Shown here piece by piece: positions 1-7,860 of a stretch of 29,984 bases of DNA. Numbering within the stretch: the first letter of the stretch is position 1; every line of letters begins with the position of its first letter. The stretch spans positions 1-29,984 of the forward strand of contig DATHVH010000168.1 of NCBI GenBank assembly GCA_035461405.1, written 5' to 3'. Origin of the DNA: Anditalea sp035461405. GTDB lineage: Bacteria; Bacteroidota; Bacteroidia; Cytophagales; Cyclobacteriaceae. The position numbers and the translations under genes are program-made. The notes under the pieces were generated by a model. The model was not told where the DNA came from, did no database searches, and saw only the letters and a list, made by a program, of their open reading frames with translations.

Positions 1-9
1 TCCTTTGAT

Positions 10-723
10 CTATAGTCCAACTTTGTGGTCCATAGCTATATATTGCATGAATTCATTTCTAGTCTGTTCATCTTTTTCAAACTTCCCTCCATAGTAGGAA
101 GTGACTGTACTGCTGTTTACATCCTGTATTCCTCTGGATGATACGCACATATGATGAGCATCTACTATCACTGCCACATCCTCGGTACCCAGTATCTCTT
201 TAAAGGCATTGCCAATTTGCATAGTAAGCCTTTCCTGAACTTGTGGTCTCTTTGCAAAATACTGCACCAACCTATTGATCTTGGACAGCCCGATTACATG
301 TCCATTTGAAATATAGGCCACATGGGCCTTACCTACTATAGGTACAAAATGATGCTCACAGTGAGAATAGAAGGTAATATCCTTCTCCACCAGCATCTGA
401 TTGTATTTGTACTTGTTTTCAAATAATTTAGGAATAGGCATATTCTTAGGATCAAGTCCGCTGAATACTTCCTTAATATACATCTTGGCTACTCTTCGAG
501 GGGTACCCTTAAGGCTGTCGTCTTCCAGGTCCAGACCCAGTATGTGCATGATTTCTTTAAAATGCTTTTCTATCAGTTCCATTTTAATATCATCATCCAT
601 CTCGAAAGCATCTTCTCTCAGAGGGGTTTCCGGCGAAGTGCCAACGTGCTCATCACCGATTTCATCAAAATCACGATCAAGATCCATTCCCGTCGTATTC
701 AACAAAGTTTCTTTCCGTTTCAT
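10..723 (-). CDS. folE: GTP cyclohydrolase I (FolE)
   Basis: Converts GTP to 7,8-dihydroneopterin triphosphate in the cytoplasm, the first step of folate and tetrahydropterin synthesis. The 237-residue protein carries the family core at about residues 45-232. It includes the zinc and active-site motif HCEHHFVP (Cys122, His125), the GLSKINRLV stretch, the QVQERLT motif and the second zinc cysteine in HHMCVSSRG (Cys193). The 40-residue acidic N-terminus is variable in the family. The reading frame overlaps the preceding 6-pyruvoyl-tetrahydropterin synthase gene by 47 bases. An internal ATG at codon 13 (base 687) would cut the overlap to 11 bases and is a credible alternative start. Neither start has a Shine-Dalgarno sequence, so translational coupling with the upstream gene is likely. 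The neighbour supports use of the product in pterin synthesis. Confidence 0.95.
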   Translation of the reverse strand: MKRKETLLNTTGMDLDRDFDEIGDEHVGTSPETPLREDAFEMDDDIKMELIEKHFKEIMHILGLDLEDDSLKGTPRRVAKMYIKEVFSGLDPKNMPIPKLFENKYKYNQMLVEKDITFYSHCEHHFVPIVGKAHVAYISNGHVIGLSKINRLVQYFAKRPQVQERLTMQIGNAFKEILGTEDVAVIVDAHHMCVSSRGIQDVNSSTVTSYYGGKFEKDEQTRNEFMQYIAMDHKVGL

Positions 724-1093
724 ATAATCGAACTATTAACTCTAAATTTTTATCTATTTTACCTCTGAGAATTTTCCAGATTACTACCGCTATATTTTCC
801 GCTGTAGGATTTGTATCCCTAAACTCCTCTGTGTCCAGGTTTAAGTTTTTATGATCAAATTTGTTTAAAATATTTTCTTTAATAAGATCACTCAACACTT
901 TCATATCATATACATATCCAGTATTGGGATCTATAGGGCCCACCAATTTTACAATTAATTCATAATTATGACCATGAAAACTTGGGTTATTGCATTTACC
1001 GAAGACCTCTTGGTTTCTCTCGTCAGACCAGGTCGGGTTATGTAATCTATGAGCAGCATTAAAGTGCTCTTTTCTAAAAACGGCAACGTTCAT
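677..1093 (-). CDS. 6-pyruvoyl-tetrahydropterin synthase / QueD family (COG0720), PTPS-II-like
   Basis: Acts on 7,8-dihydroneopterin triphosphate, the product of FolE, which is encoded just downstream in an overlapping frame. The 138-residue length is normal. Zinc ligands are His15, His40 and His42. The catalytic Cys34 sits in CNNPSFHGH, and the Asp80-His81 pair and the YETE glutamate are also present. The cysteine is separated from HGH by five residues, as in animal 6-pyruvoyl-tetrahydropterin synthase. Classic QueD proteins of queuosine synthesis have a three-residue spacing. The wider sequence (FGKCNNP, DHKNLNLD, TAENIAV) also reads like the animal enzyme. I therefore favour tetrahydrobiopterin-type synthesis, but a QueD (6-carboxytetrahydropterin synthase) role cannot be excluded. 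The ATG at 1093 is the only sensible start; it leaves about 25 bases of leader behind a good promoter. Confidence 0.88.
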   Translation of the reverse strand: MNVAVFRKEHFNAAHRLHNPTWSDERNQEVFGKCNNPSFHGHNYELIVKLVGPIDPNTGYVYDMKVLSDLIKENILNKFDHKNLNLDTEEFRDTNPTAENIAVVIWKILRGKIDKNLELIVRLYETERNFVEYDGNGS

Positions 1094-1124
1094 TTATAGA
1101 TATTTTTATAATAGCTTCAAAGTG

Positions 1125-1153
1125 CAAAGCTAACTTTTTTAAATTAGTCATAA
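1125..1153 (-). promoter_or_regulatory. Probable promoter of the pterin synthase-folE pair
   Basis: Read on the minus strand, TAGCTTTG at 1125-1132 matches the Bacteroidota -7 consensus TAnnTTTG exactly. The -33 region is weak: TTA rather than TTG, about 18 bases upstream. Transcription would start near base 1118, about 25 bases before the start codon. Confidence 0.5.
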
Positions 1154-1161
1154 AATTTTTT

Positions 1162-1306
1162 GTTAATCATCACGATTTACTGCAATAAGTCCATTTAGAG
1201 GCCGTTTACAAATCATAATGTTTTAACAACATTTAGGAACCATTCAGTTCATTGGTGGGTTAGTCTACTTGTAAATCAGAAGTAAAAGGTTAATCATCAA
1301 CCTTTT
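1162..1306. repeat. 11-bp direct repeat and small hairpin upstream of the L,D-transpeptidase
   Basis: GTTAATCATCA occurs at 1162-1172 and again at 1289-1299, same orientation, 127 bases apart. The second copy lies in a hairpin, AAAAGGTT (1284-1291) / AACCTTTT (1299-1306) with a 7-base loop. A further small stem, AATGTT/AACATT, lies at 1217-1233. The region is the divergent gap between the pterin genes and the transpeptidase. The copies could be regulator sites or chance in AT-rich DNA. Confidence 0.35.
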
Positions 1307-1364
1307 GCATATTAACATAACGAAAACCACGGAACTATTTCACTCTAAATAACCTTGTTTAAGT

Positions 1365-2078
1365 ATGATTAAAGCCCTGACACTAATAACCCTTCTTATT
1401 GCTACACCCGTATTCTCTTCCAATTCATATGATACTTTTGATAAAGACGTTGAAGTAAGTATATCTGCTGAAGATGCCCTTGTCCAGCTTGTTAGCACAA
1501 ACCCACTAAATGAATTATTTGTTTTACCAAATGATAATTTATTGGAAATGGCTGTGAATGGTTATCATAAACTATTGAACAATAAGCAGATAGAAAAAGG
1601 GAAGACACTTACTATAGTGGATTTCAGTCTGCCTAGTACGGAGAAAAGGATGTGGATCATTGACGTAGAAAGCGGTATGATCCTGCATAACAGTGTGGTA
1701 TCTCATGGAAGAAATTCCGGTAATCTTATGGCCGAGAAGTTTTCAAATGTAGATTCAAGTTACATGAGCAGTCTAGGTTTTTACGTGACCGGTGAGACAT
1801 ATTTTGGCAAGCATGGATATAGCTTGCGTCTAGACGGAGTTGAAAAAGGTTTTAATGACAAAGCAAGAGACAGAGCAATAGTAATTCATGGTGCAGAATA
1901 CGCCAATGAAAATTTTATAACCAGTACAGGGCGACTAGGTAGAAGCCTAGGATGTCCAGCATTACCTGTTGATACATCAAAAGAAATAATAGACATGATT
2001 AAAGACAAAACGTGTTTATTCATTTTTGGAAAAGATGATGATTATATATCCAAGAGTAAATTAATTAATAGAGCATAA
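1365..2078 (+). CDS. Murein L,D-transpeptidase catalytic domain protein (YkuD_2 type), exported
   Basis: Likely cross-links or modifies peptidoglycan in the periplasm. The 237-residue protein begins with a short signal peptide (about residues 1-18, cleavage near VFSS), has a variable linker, and ends in a catalytic domain at about 80-225. The active site is visible as VIHGAEYAN (His175) and GRSLGCPALP (Ser194, Cys197). The HG...S-x-G-C-P-A-L pattern, rather than S-G-C-I-R, puts it in the YkuD_2 branch and not with the classic YkuD/ErfK enzymes. No peptidoglycan-binding repeat is present. The gene stands alone with its own terminator, facing a second, larger L,D-transpeptidase of a different branch at 2555-4165. 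The exact substrate bond cannot be told from sequence. Confidence 0.85.
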   Translation: MIKALTLITLLIATPVFSSNSYDTFDKDVEVSISAEDALVQLVSTNPLNELFVLPNDNLLEMAVNGYHKLLNNKQIEKGKTLTIVDFSLPSTEKRMWIIDVESGMILHNSVVSHGRNSGNLMAEKFSNVDSSYMSSLGFYVTGETYFGKHGYSLRLDGVEKGFNDKARDRAIVIHGAEYANENFITSTGRLGRSLGCPALPVDTSKEIIDMIKDKTCLFIFGKDDDYISKSKLINRA

Positions 2079-2104
2079 GAATTTTTAGCTTCCAGTAAAA
2101 GCTA

Positions 2105-2147
2105 AAAAAAGCCATCATTCAAGTACGAATGGTGGCTTTTTTGTTTT
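2105..2147 (+). terminator. Rho-independent terminator of the YkuD_2 gene
   Basis: A 10-bp stem (2111-2120 with 2127-2136) is followed by TTTTTTG and TTTTT. The one non-Watson-Crick pair is U-G on the plus strand but a mismatch on the minus strand, which supports plus-strand use. Confidence 0.85.
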
Positions 2148-2497
2148 TATAAGCTTAAGTTACACTTAGATGTCCGAAAATTATGGAAGGGTCTACCATA
2201 ATACCCTGCAAGCATAAAACTTTGTAAAGGGGTCAACCAGTAGGAAATTTTTAGTGTGGGTCTAAGGGTAAGATGCTTTATTAAATCATCTTTCCTTTGA
2301 ATTATAAGAGCTTTCTTATGAGCCGTTTTTTTATTTCACACAACCCTGCTATAGATGAATTTTATTTTTACGCTTTCATGCCATAAGCAAAATAGAATAA
2401 AAGTAAAACTTGAGAGATTTGAGATTTGTTTTTTGCAGACTGTCAACCGTAGAATGGTAAAAGAGATGAAGGCTATTCTCCTTTGTTACGAGACATT
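2148..2497. other. Intergenic stretch without recognisable genes
   Basis: About 350 bases between two convergent terminators. I see no RNA gene or convincing reading frame. An open frame that starts at 2355 runs antisense into the transpeptidase gene and looks incidental. GGGTC(T/A)A occurs three times (2189, 2230, 2258) without clear meaning. Confidence 0.5.
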
Positions 2498-2529
2498 AAA
2501 AAAGCCACTACCCAATAAGGGTAATGGCT
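2496..2529 (-). terminator. Rho-independent terminator of the large L,D-transpeptidase gene
   Basis: An 11-bp stem (2503-2513 with 2519-2529, 5-base loop) is followed on the minus strand by TTTTTT. Its one irregular pair is G-U on the minus strand, matching the direction of the gene ending at 2555. Confidence 0.85.
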
Positions 2530-2554
2530 CATATAATATCACAATTTTTTTTAT

Positions 2555-4165
2555 CTATAAGAAATACTTAGAAATTGGTAGAGATAATGCTTCAGCAAGC
2601 TTCTTGTCTCCATCATATATATCTTCTCTTATTTGCAGTCCATCCTTATTTTCCCAGATGGTAAGGTATAGGATCCAGACTTCAGGATTTTTTTCCAGGT
2701 TTACATTTTTTTCATCCTTCATATCCATAGCTTCAATAATCTCAGCATCATCCCAGCCACTATCTTGGAGCAATAGAGAAGCAAACTCTTGTGGTTTTTC
2801 TAGTCTAATACAACCAGAGCTGAAGGTTCTTTCATCTCTATCAAATAGCGCTTTAGCTGGTGAATCATGAATATAAATACTATAGTCATTAGGAAACATA
2901 AACTTCACCCTTCCAAGAGAATTGTGAGCTCCAGGTATCTGCCTAATCATATATGGAAAATTCCCCTTCTCTACATTATCCCAGTTTATGCTGCGAGCGT
3001 CGACCGGCTCTCCATCAGTAGAAACTACCTGCATTTTATTTTTTTCTAAATAGCCTCTATCTTTTTGAATGGCGGGTATAGCATCCTCCCATAAGATGGT
3101 ACTCGGAAGAGTCCAAGTAGGACTGAATACCAAATAGGACATTTTCGATGAGAATACCGGGGTTTGTCTATATTCTTTACCTACTACTACCCTTGATGTG
3201 AAAATCGTATCATTCCCACTGATATAGTCTAGATAAAAATCTGGTATATTGACTATTACTTTATCACCTTCACCTTCTACAAAATTTGGCAACCATCTGA
3301 ATCTCTCAAGATTTACTTTTAATTTAGTGATAAGGTCCTGATGACTATAATTAATTGCTTCTATAAAATCCTGTCCCAGGACACCATCATCCTTTAGGCC
3401 ATGTCTGGTCTGAAAAGTTTTGACACCTTCGGCCAATCTATCATCATACACAGTAGAATCACTTGGGGAATAAGATTTTAAATCCCCTGTAGAAATTAAT
3501 TTTCTCCTTATAAAAGGAATTTTCTCATGACTTTCACCTTGCTCAATTTTCCCTTCAAAGCTTAAAATCACAATTTCTTTTTCTTCCTCTTCCAAAGCTT
3601 TCTTTAGCAACGCCCTTAATTGTTCATACCTAAAGTTATCAGGCCTTAAACTATCAAGTGTTTTACTAACAGATGCATTGTTTTTCGAAATATCCAAAAG
3701 GAGTTCATAATAATCCTCCACTACAGACTCAGACTCTATTTTCCATTCCATATCTAGTTTGGTAGGGTCTACTTTTCCCAAGTCCAAATCATGGGAAAGT
3801 TTAATAAATGAATTGCTCAACATCATATCCAATACGGCATGAAGTTCAGGATCATCACTGTCAGCAAGTTCATTTACTAATGATTCTATTTCATCGAATA
3901 AATAATCTGTTTTATCAAGCCCATCATATTTTACTTCTTCCAAATATTCAAGAAAAGCTTCTCCCTGGTTGTTTAAACCATTGGCTTTGACCCAGATGGG
4001 TTGAAAATCATTATTGGAATATACTTTATTGTACAAAGAATCTCTATTGGCATCACCTGACATGAGGCTTAGCTGTTCACTGATTTCTTCTTTAGTGGGA
4101 TCTTGACCACAGGAAAAAACAGCCATAGATATAAGAAATAATAAAAGGTAGTGTATAGTTTTCAT
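2555..4165 (-). CDS. L,D-transpeptidase, YcbB/LdtD-like lipoprotein
   Basis: Predicted to form 3-3 cross-links in peptidoglycan. I start it at 4165, not at the in-frame ATG at 4198, because the 536-residue product then opens with a clean lipoprotein signal. The signal is MKTIHYLLLFLISMAVFSCG, with lipid-modified Cys19. Next comes a large helical scaffold region (about 20-220), a peptidoglycan-binding motif (TVYDDRLAEGVKTFQTRHG and GVLGQDFIEAI), and the catalytic domain from about 290. Active-site residues are seen as IYIHDSP (His433) and TFSSGCIRLE (Cys452). This order matches YcbB-type enzymes, where substrate-binding and lid segments are inserted in the catalytic domain. As a lipoprotein it should be tethered in the envelope. 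The gene is monocistronic, with a terminator downstream and the convergent YkuD_2 gene beyond. Confidence 0.9.
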   Translation of the reverse strand: MKTIHYLLLFLISMAVFSCGQDPTKEEISEQLSLMSGDANRDSLYNKVYSNNDFQPIWVKANGLNNQGEAFLEYLEEVKYDGLDKTDYLFDEIESLVNELADSDDPELHAVLDMMLSNSFIKLSHDLDLGKVDPTKLDMEWKIESESVVEDYYELLLDISKNNASVSKTLDSLRPDNFRYEQLRALLKKALEEEEKEIVILSFEGKIEQGESHEKIPFIRRKLISTGDLKSYSPSDSTVYDDRLAEGVKTFQTRHGLKDDGVLGQDFIEAINYSHQDLITKLKVNLERFRWLPNFVEGEGDKVIVNIPDFYLDYISGNDTIFTSRVVVGKEYRQTPVFSSKMSYLVFSPTWTLPSTILWEDAIPAIQKDRGYLEKNKMQVVSTDGEPVDARSINWDNVEKGNFPYMIRQIPGAHNSLGRVKFMFPNDYSIYIHDSPAKALFDRDERTFSSGCIRLEKPQEFASLLLQDSGWDDAEIIEAMDMKDEKNVNLEKNPEVWILYLTIWENKDGLQIREDIYDGDKKLAEALSLPISKYFL

Positions 4166-4367
4166 ATAAAATAAGGTTCTGCTATACCCCCATCTCAAAG
4201 GTTATGCCGAAAAAAATAATTGCTTTATTTGTTGTGAAAACACATTAAAAATTTATATTTTTTTAACAATTTTTGAAAAATATAAAATTTAATACATCAT
4301 TTATGCAAAAACACCTAATAGAAAAAAGAGTAATTTCTCAATCCTCATAATCAATAAAAACAGCAAA

Positions 4368-4400
4368 ATAGCCACCTTGCCATATATAGCAAGGTGAGCC
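4368..4400 (-). terminator. Probable terminator of kdsC-kdsA
   Basis: A perfect 8-bp stem, CACCTTGC (4373-4380) with GCAAGGTG (4389-4396), lies 14 bases past the kdsA stop codon. On the minus strand it is followed by a broken T-rich tract rather than a clean run. Confidence 0.55.
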
Positions 4401-4409
4401 TTTTCTGAA

Positions 4410-5255
4410 TTAGACCTTTAAATTCTCATATTTTTTACCAATCAGCCATGTTTCCTTTAGCATTTCTAAAAATGCTTCCATTTTATCTAAAGGAATAAGG
4501 TTTGGCCCATCACTAAGGGCTTTTGAAGGCTCTGGATGGGTTTCAATAAAAAATCCATCGACCCCAGCTGCAGCTGCTGCCCTAGCTAAGAAAGGGGCAA
4601 AATGCCTTTCTCCACCACTGCTGCCTCCCTGGCCACCTGGCTGTTGCACACTGTGTGTGATGTCAAAAACCACAGGCGCAAATTGTCTCATAATAGGAAG
4701 GGAACGCATATCCACCACGAGGTTATGGTATCCTAATGAAAAACCTCTTTCAGTAAGGCATACATTTTCATTGCCTGTGGAGCGTACTTTGGAAACAGCA
4801 TACTGCATATCCTCCGGGGCCATAAATTGCCCCCTCTTTATTTTAACCGCTTTTCCAGTTTCTGCGGCAGCAAGCAACAAATCTGTCTGACGGCATAAAA
4901 ATGCTGGAATTTGCAATACATCAACTACTTCTGCCACATCCTTTGCCTGATAACTCTCATGTATATCTGTAACAAGTGGAACCCCCAGTTCTTTACCTAC
5001 ACGCTGTAGAACTTCCAACGATCTATCCATGCCAATAGATCTAAAAGAGGAAGAACTGGTTCTATTTGCCTTATCAAAAGATGCTTTAAACACATATGAA
5101 AATCCAAATTTTTCGGCCAAGGCTTTTGTCTGGGTACCTATCTCTATACATATATCAAAACTCTCCACAGCGCACGGGCCCGCAAACAGAACAGGCTTTT
5201 CATTTCCCAAAACCACATCATCAGTGATTTTCATATTTTTTTTATTTCTCTCCAT
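4410..5255 (-). CDS. kdsA: 3-deoxy-8-phosphooctulonate synthase (KdsA), metal-dependent type
   Basis: Condenses phosphoenolpyruvate with arabinose 5-phosphate to give Kdo 8-phosphate for LPS, in the cytoplasm. The 281-residue length fits the family. Motifs seen are FAGPCAVES (residues 24-32), KIKRGQFMAPEDM (138-150) and FIETHPEP (236-243). The cysteine in GPC (Cys28), with His201, Glu238 and Asp249, matches the metal ligands of the metal-dependent class; E. coli-type enzymes have Asn in place of this Cys. Codon 8 is a second possible ATG start. The gene lies 49 bases downstream of kdsC, which removes the phosphate from its product, so the two are surely one operon. The arabinose 5-phosphate isomerase KdsD is not in the window. 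Confidence 0.95.
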   Translation of the reverse strand: MERNKKNMKITDDVVLGNEKPVLFAGPCAVESFDICIEIGTQTKALAEKFGFSYVFKASFDKANRTSSSSFRSIGMDRSLEVLQRVGKELGVPLVTDIHESYQAKDVAEVVDVLQIPAFLCRQTDLLLAAAETGKAVKIKRGQFMAPEDMQYAVSKVRSTGNENVCLTERGFSLGYHNLVVDMRSLPIMRQFAPVVFDITHSVQQPGGQGGSSGGERHFAPFLARAAAAAGVDGFFIETHPEPSKALSDGPNLIPLDKMEAFLEMLKETWLIGKKYENLKV

Positions 5256-5304
5256 GAATCAATTTATAAGTTATTTTTTTAGAGAATAGGCAATTTATAC
5301 ACAT

Positions 5305-5868
5305 TTATTTTCCGTACCTCTTGACCGCAAGATCTTCTACTATTTTTTTTAGTTTCCCTTGAGATTGGAGGATAATATCGGCTACTTCCCTAAAAGCCCC
5401 ATCTCCCCCATTCATAGCGCTGACAAAATCTACCTTATCCAAAATATATCCCATGGCATTTGCCGGGGCAGCAGAAAAACCCACGTTCATCAGAATTGGT
5501 AGATCAATAATATCATCTCCTATATAGGCACAGTCCTTAATTGACAGTCCCATCTTACTTATCTGTTCAAAAAAAATATCATATTTTTCTTTCACTCCAT
5601 GCAAGTGGAAATCAAATTTCAATTCATCAAAGCGATTTTTGACTACTTTAGAATTTCTTCCGGTTATGGCGCCTACTTGGATACCGTTTTCTTTAAGATA
5701 TCGAATTATCTGGCCATCTTTAACCTGAAAGCGCTTAAACTCCAGATGGTTATCATCATAAATTACCCCTCCATCGGTTAAAACTCCATCTACATCTGTT
5801 ATGAGTAGCTTAATTTTTGAGGCCTTTTCCCATACATCAGGACTTACATTTGGGAAATAATCTTTCAT
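5305..5868 (-). CDS. kdsC: 3-deoxy-manno-octulosonate-8-phosphatase (KdsC), HAD family
   Basis: Hydrolyses Kdo 8-phosphate to Kdo, the step after KdsA. The 187-residue protein has HAD motif I as LLITDVDGVLTDGG (nucleophile Asp25, acid Asp27), motif II around GAITGRNS (66-73), and the magnesium-binding motif YIGDDIIDLPIL. No cap domain is inserted, as expected for this tetrameric subclass. It is the first gene of the kdsC-kdsA pair. No good TAnnTTTG promoter is visible just upstream; a broken palindromic repeat occupies that region instead, so the promoter may be atypical or transcription may read through from the gene ending at 6045. Confidence 0.93.
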   Translation of the reverse strand: MKDYFPNVSPDVWEKASKIKLLITDVDGVLTDGGVIYDDNHLEFKRFQVKDGQIIRYLKENGIQVGAITGRNSKVVKNRFDELKFDFHLHGVKEKYDIFFEQISKMGLSIKDCAYIGDDIIDLPILMNVGFSAAPANAMGYILDKVDFVSAMNGGDGAFREVADIILQSQGKLKKIVEDLAVKRYGK

Positions 5869-5905
5869 TTCTTTATAATTAATTTTTAATATAGTTATTA
5901 CTCCT

Positions 5906-5980
5906 CTCGTGCCGAAGGTCGGGATTGGATTTTTTTGGAATTGATTACCACCCTTTTGTTTGGCACGAGTGTCTTGCTCG
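5906..5980. repeat. Degenerate palindromic (REP-like) repeat
   Basis: CTCGTGCC (5906-5913) and GGCACGAG (5962-5969) form a perfect 8-bp inverted repeat 48 bases apart. The right arm goes on to make its own small stem, CGAG-N7-CTCG, ending at 5980. The composition (GAAGGTCGGG next to CTCGTGCC) is more GC-rich than the surroundings. It resembles the short palindromic intergenic repeats common in Bacteroidota, probably broken or permuted. No transposase gene is nearby. Confidence 0.45.
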
Positions 5981-6044
5981 ATTTCATTTGTATATATTTA
6001 TTTGATCGGCAATATGGAACCTCGCATGATAATCATCCTCAACT

Positions 6045-7589
6045 TCATGACTTATTTTTTTTCCAGTGAATGGAATAAAGGTCTAATCTTCTTTGCGCAA
6101 GATTACGGACACTACCTGCTTTGCGAAGTTTAGTCAATAGATCAAGATCCACATCGGCCACTATAGTAGTTTCAGTATTAAGAGATGCTTCTGCCACTAC
6201 TGCATCATGAGGGAAGGAGAAATCACAAGGAGAATAAATTACAGCTTGTGAATGCTGGATATCCATATTTTCTACCCGAGGCAGATTCCCTACTGACCCT
6301 GTAATGGCTACATAACATTCATTTTCCACAGCCCTAGCTTTAGCACAGGTACTGACTCTTAGATAGGCATTTTTAGTATCTGTCCAAAATGGTACAAATA
6401 AAATGTCCATTTCCTGTTCGGCCAATATTCTGCCCAGCTCAGGAAACTCCACATCATAGCAAATCAAAATCCCAATTCTTCCGGCATCCGTATCAAACAC
6501 TTTAATCCCATTGCCTCCTTGTAAACCCCAATATGCCTGCTCATCAGGGGTGATGTGAAGTTTATACTGCTTATCTATAGTACCATCTCTTCTGCAGAGG
6601 TAACTTACGTTTCTAAGTTTCTTGCCATCATACTCAGGCATACTTCCAGCTATAATGTTCACATTATAAGATAGAGCCAGATCCCTCATCCGAGTGACAA
6701 TCTCTTGGGTATAATCGGCCAGGTTACGAATAGCCTCCGAAGCATCCATATCGTTAAACTCGGCCAATAGCGGAGCATTAAAAAATTCAGGAAGTAGACA
6801 GAAATCCGATTTGTAACCAGAAACGGTATCCACAAAAAATTCTACCTGCTGCATCAGATCATCGACATTATTAAACCTTCTCATCTTCCATTGGACTAAT
6901 CCAAGTCGGACAATTGATTTTTTGTTTCCGATCAGTTTTTCCTCTTTTTCGTAATAGATATTGATCCACTCTAAAAGAGTAGCATAAGCGCGGCTGTCCG
7001 TATCTTCAGGTAAATATTTGGTAATAACTTTCCTTACGTGAAACTCATTTGCAAGCTGAAAAGAAAGGACGGGGTCAAATACTTCTTTATTTTTTACTAG
7101 GTCAATATATTTCCTGGGCGTCATCTGGTCTGCGTAATTGCTGTAACCTGGAATTCTTCCTCCTGCTATAATCGACCTTAGATTTAAATTTTCGCATAGT
7201 TCTTTTCGGGCATCATATAACCTTCTACCAAGTCGCATACCCCGGTAATCTTTTGATACAAATACATCCGTTCCGTATAAGGTATCTCCGTTTTCATCAT
7301 GGGTATCAAACTTGCCAAAGCCAGTAATCTGATCATAAGTATGGTTATCCCCAAATTTACTATAGTCTACTACCAGACTCAGTGCCGCTGCCACTACTTT
7401 TCCATTATCTTCTATACAAATCTGACCTTCTGGGAATACTTTAATCTGATTTTTCAGCTCTTCTTTAGTCCAAGCCCCTCCTGGCTCCTTATAAATAGAT
7501 GTCATGATATCTCGGATATCACCATAGTCGGAAAGCTTTATATTACGTAGTTTGAGTCTATGTTCTAGTTCCTCTTTTTGTTTACTCAT
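6045..7589 (-). CDS. GNAT N-acetyltransferase fused to a carbon-nitrogen hydrolase (nitrilase superfamily)
   Basis: A two-domain enzyme of 514 residues, starting at the ATG at 7589 (MSKQ). An open frame extends two codons further to a TTG, which I reject. Residues about 10-190 form a GNAT acetyltransferase with the acetyl-CoA loop seen as DYRGMRLGRRLYDAR. Residues about 225-505 form a nitrilase domain with the full catalytic triad: Glu268 in LLPEFF, Lys343 in YKLHITP and Cys377 in ILICYDVEFPE. The same fusion occurs in Bacillus YhcX and is widespread in Bacteroidota. The substrate is unknown; an amidase or omega-amidase-like reaction coupled to acetylation is the usual guess. Both active sites look intact. 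It sits alone, divergent from the DUF6089 gene. Confidence 0.88.
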   Translation of the reverse strand: MSKQKEELEHRLKLRNIKLSDYGDIRDIMTSIYKEPGGAWTKEELKNQIKVFPEGQICIEDNGKVVAAALSLVVDYSKFGDNHTYDQITGFGKFDTHDENGDTLYGTDVFVSKDYRGMRLGRRLYDARKELCENLNLRSIIAGGRIPGYSNYADQMTPRKYIDLVKNKEVFDPVLSFQLANEFHVRKVITKYLPEDTDSRAYATLLEWINIYYEKEEKLIGNKKSIVRLGLVQWKMRRFNNVDDLMQQVEFFVDTVSGYKSDFCLLPEFFNAPLLAEFNDMDASEAIRNLADYTQEIVTRMRDLALSYNVNIIAGSMPEYDGKKLRNVSYLCRRDGTIDKQYKLHITPDEQAYWGLQGGNGIKVFDTDAGRIGILICYDVEFPELGRILAEQEMDILFVPFWTDTKNAYLRVSTCAKARAVENECYVAITGSVGNLPRVENMDIQHSQAVIYSPCDFSFPHDAVVAEASLNTETTIVADVDLDLLTKLRKAGSVRNLAQRRLDLYSIHWKKNKS

Positions 7590-7860
7590 CTTCAAAATTA
7601 ATTAATTTTTTATCAGGATTTACGCCCAAAAAAATTTGTTATTGGGAAAAACAAAATTTTATACCGTTTCAATCAATTATCTTGCCGCTAACGCTCTAAT
7701 TAGCCATTTCAAAACTATACCTCTAAAAAAAATAAATTGTTTGGATTTTTTTTCTCAATCCATCATAAAAAATCCGAAGAAAATAATACCTTTATTTTCT
7801 GTTAATGTTATTAAAGAAATATTGTATTGGGCAATTCCATTACTTTTTAACATCATATCA

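Noticed and set aside
2189..2264. Three GGGTC(T/A)A motifs about 28-41 bases apart
   Set aside because: Short, unevenly spaced and next to no clear promoter; could be chance.
2355..2870. Plus-strand open frame of 171 codons beyond the intergenic stretch
   Set aside because: More than half runs antisense to the large L,D-transpeptidase gene; it has no start context or family resemblance, and it reads through a minus-strand terminator.
7636..7860. N-terminal extension of the DUF6089 gene
   Set aside because: The frame is open only because the DNA is AT-rich; the signal peptide begins at 7861, where the protein must start.
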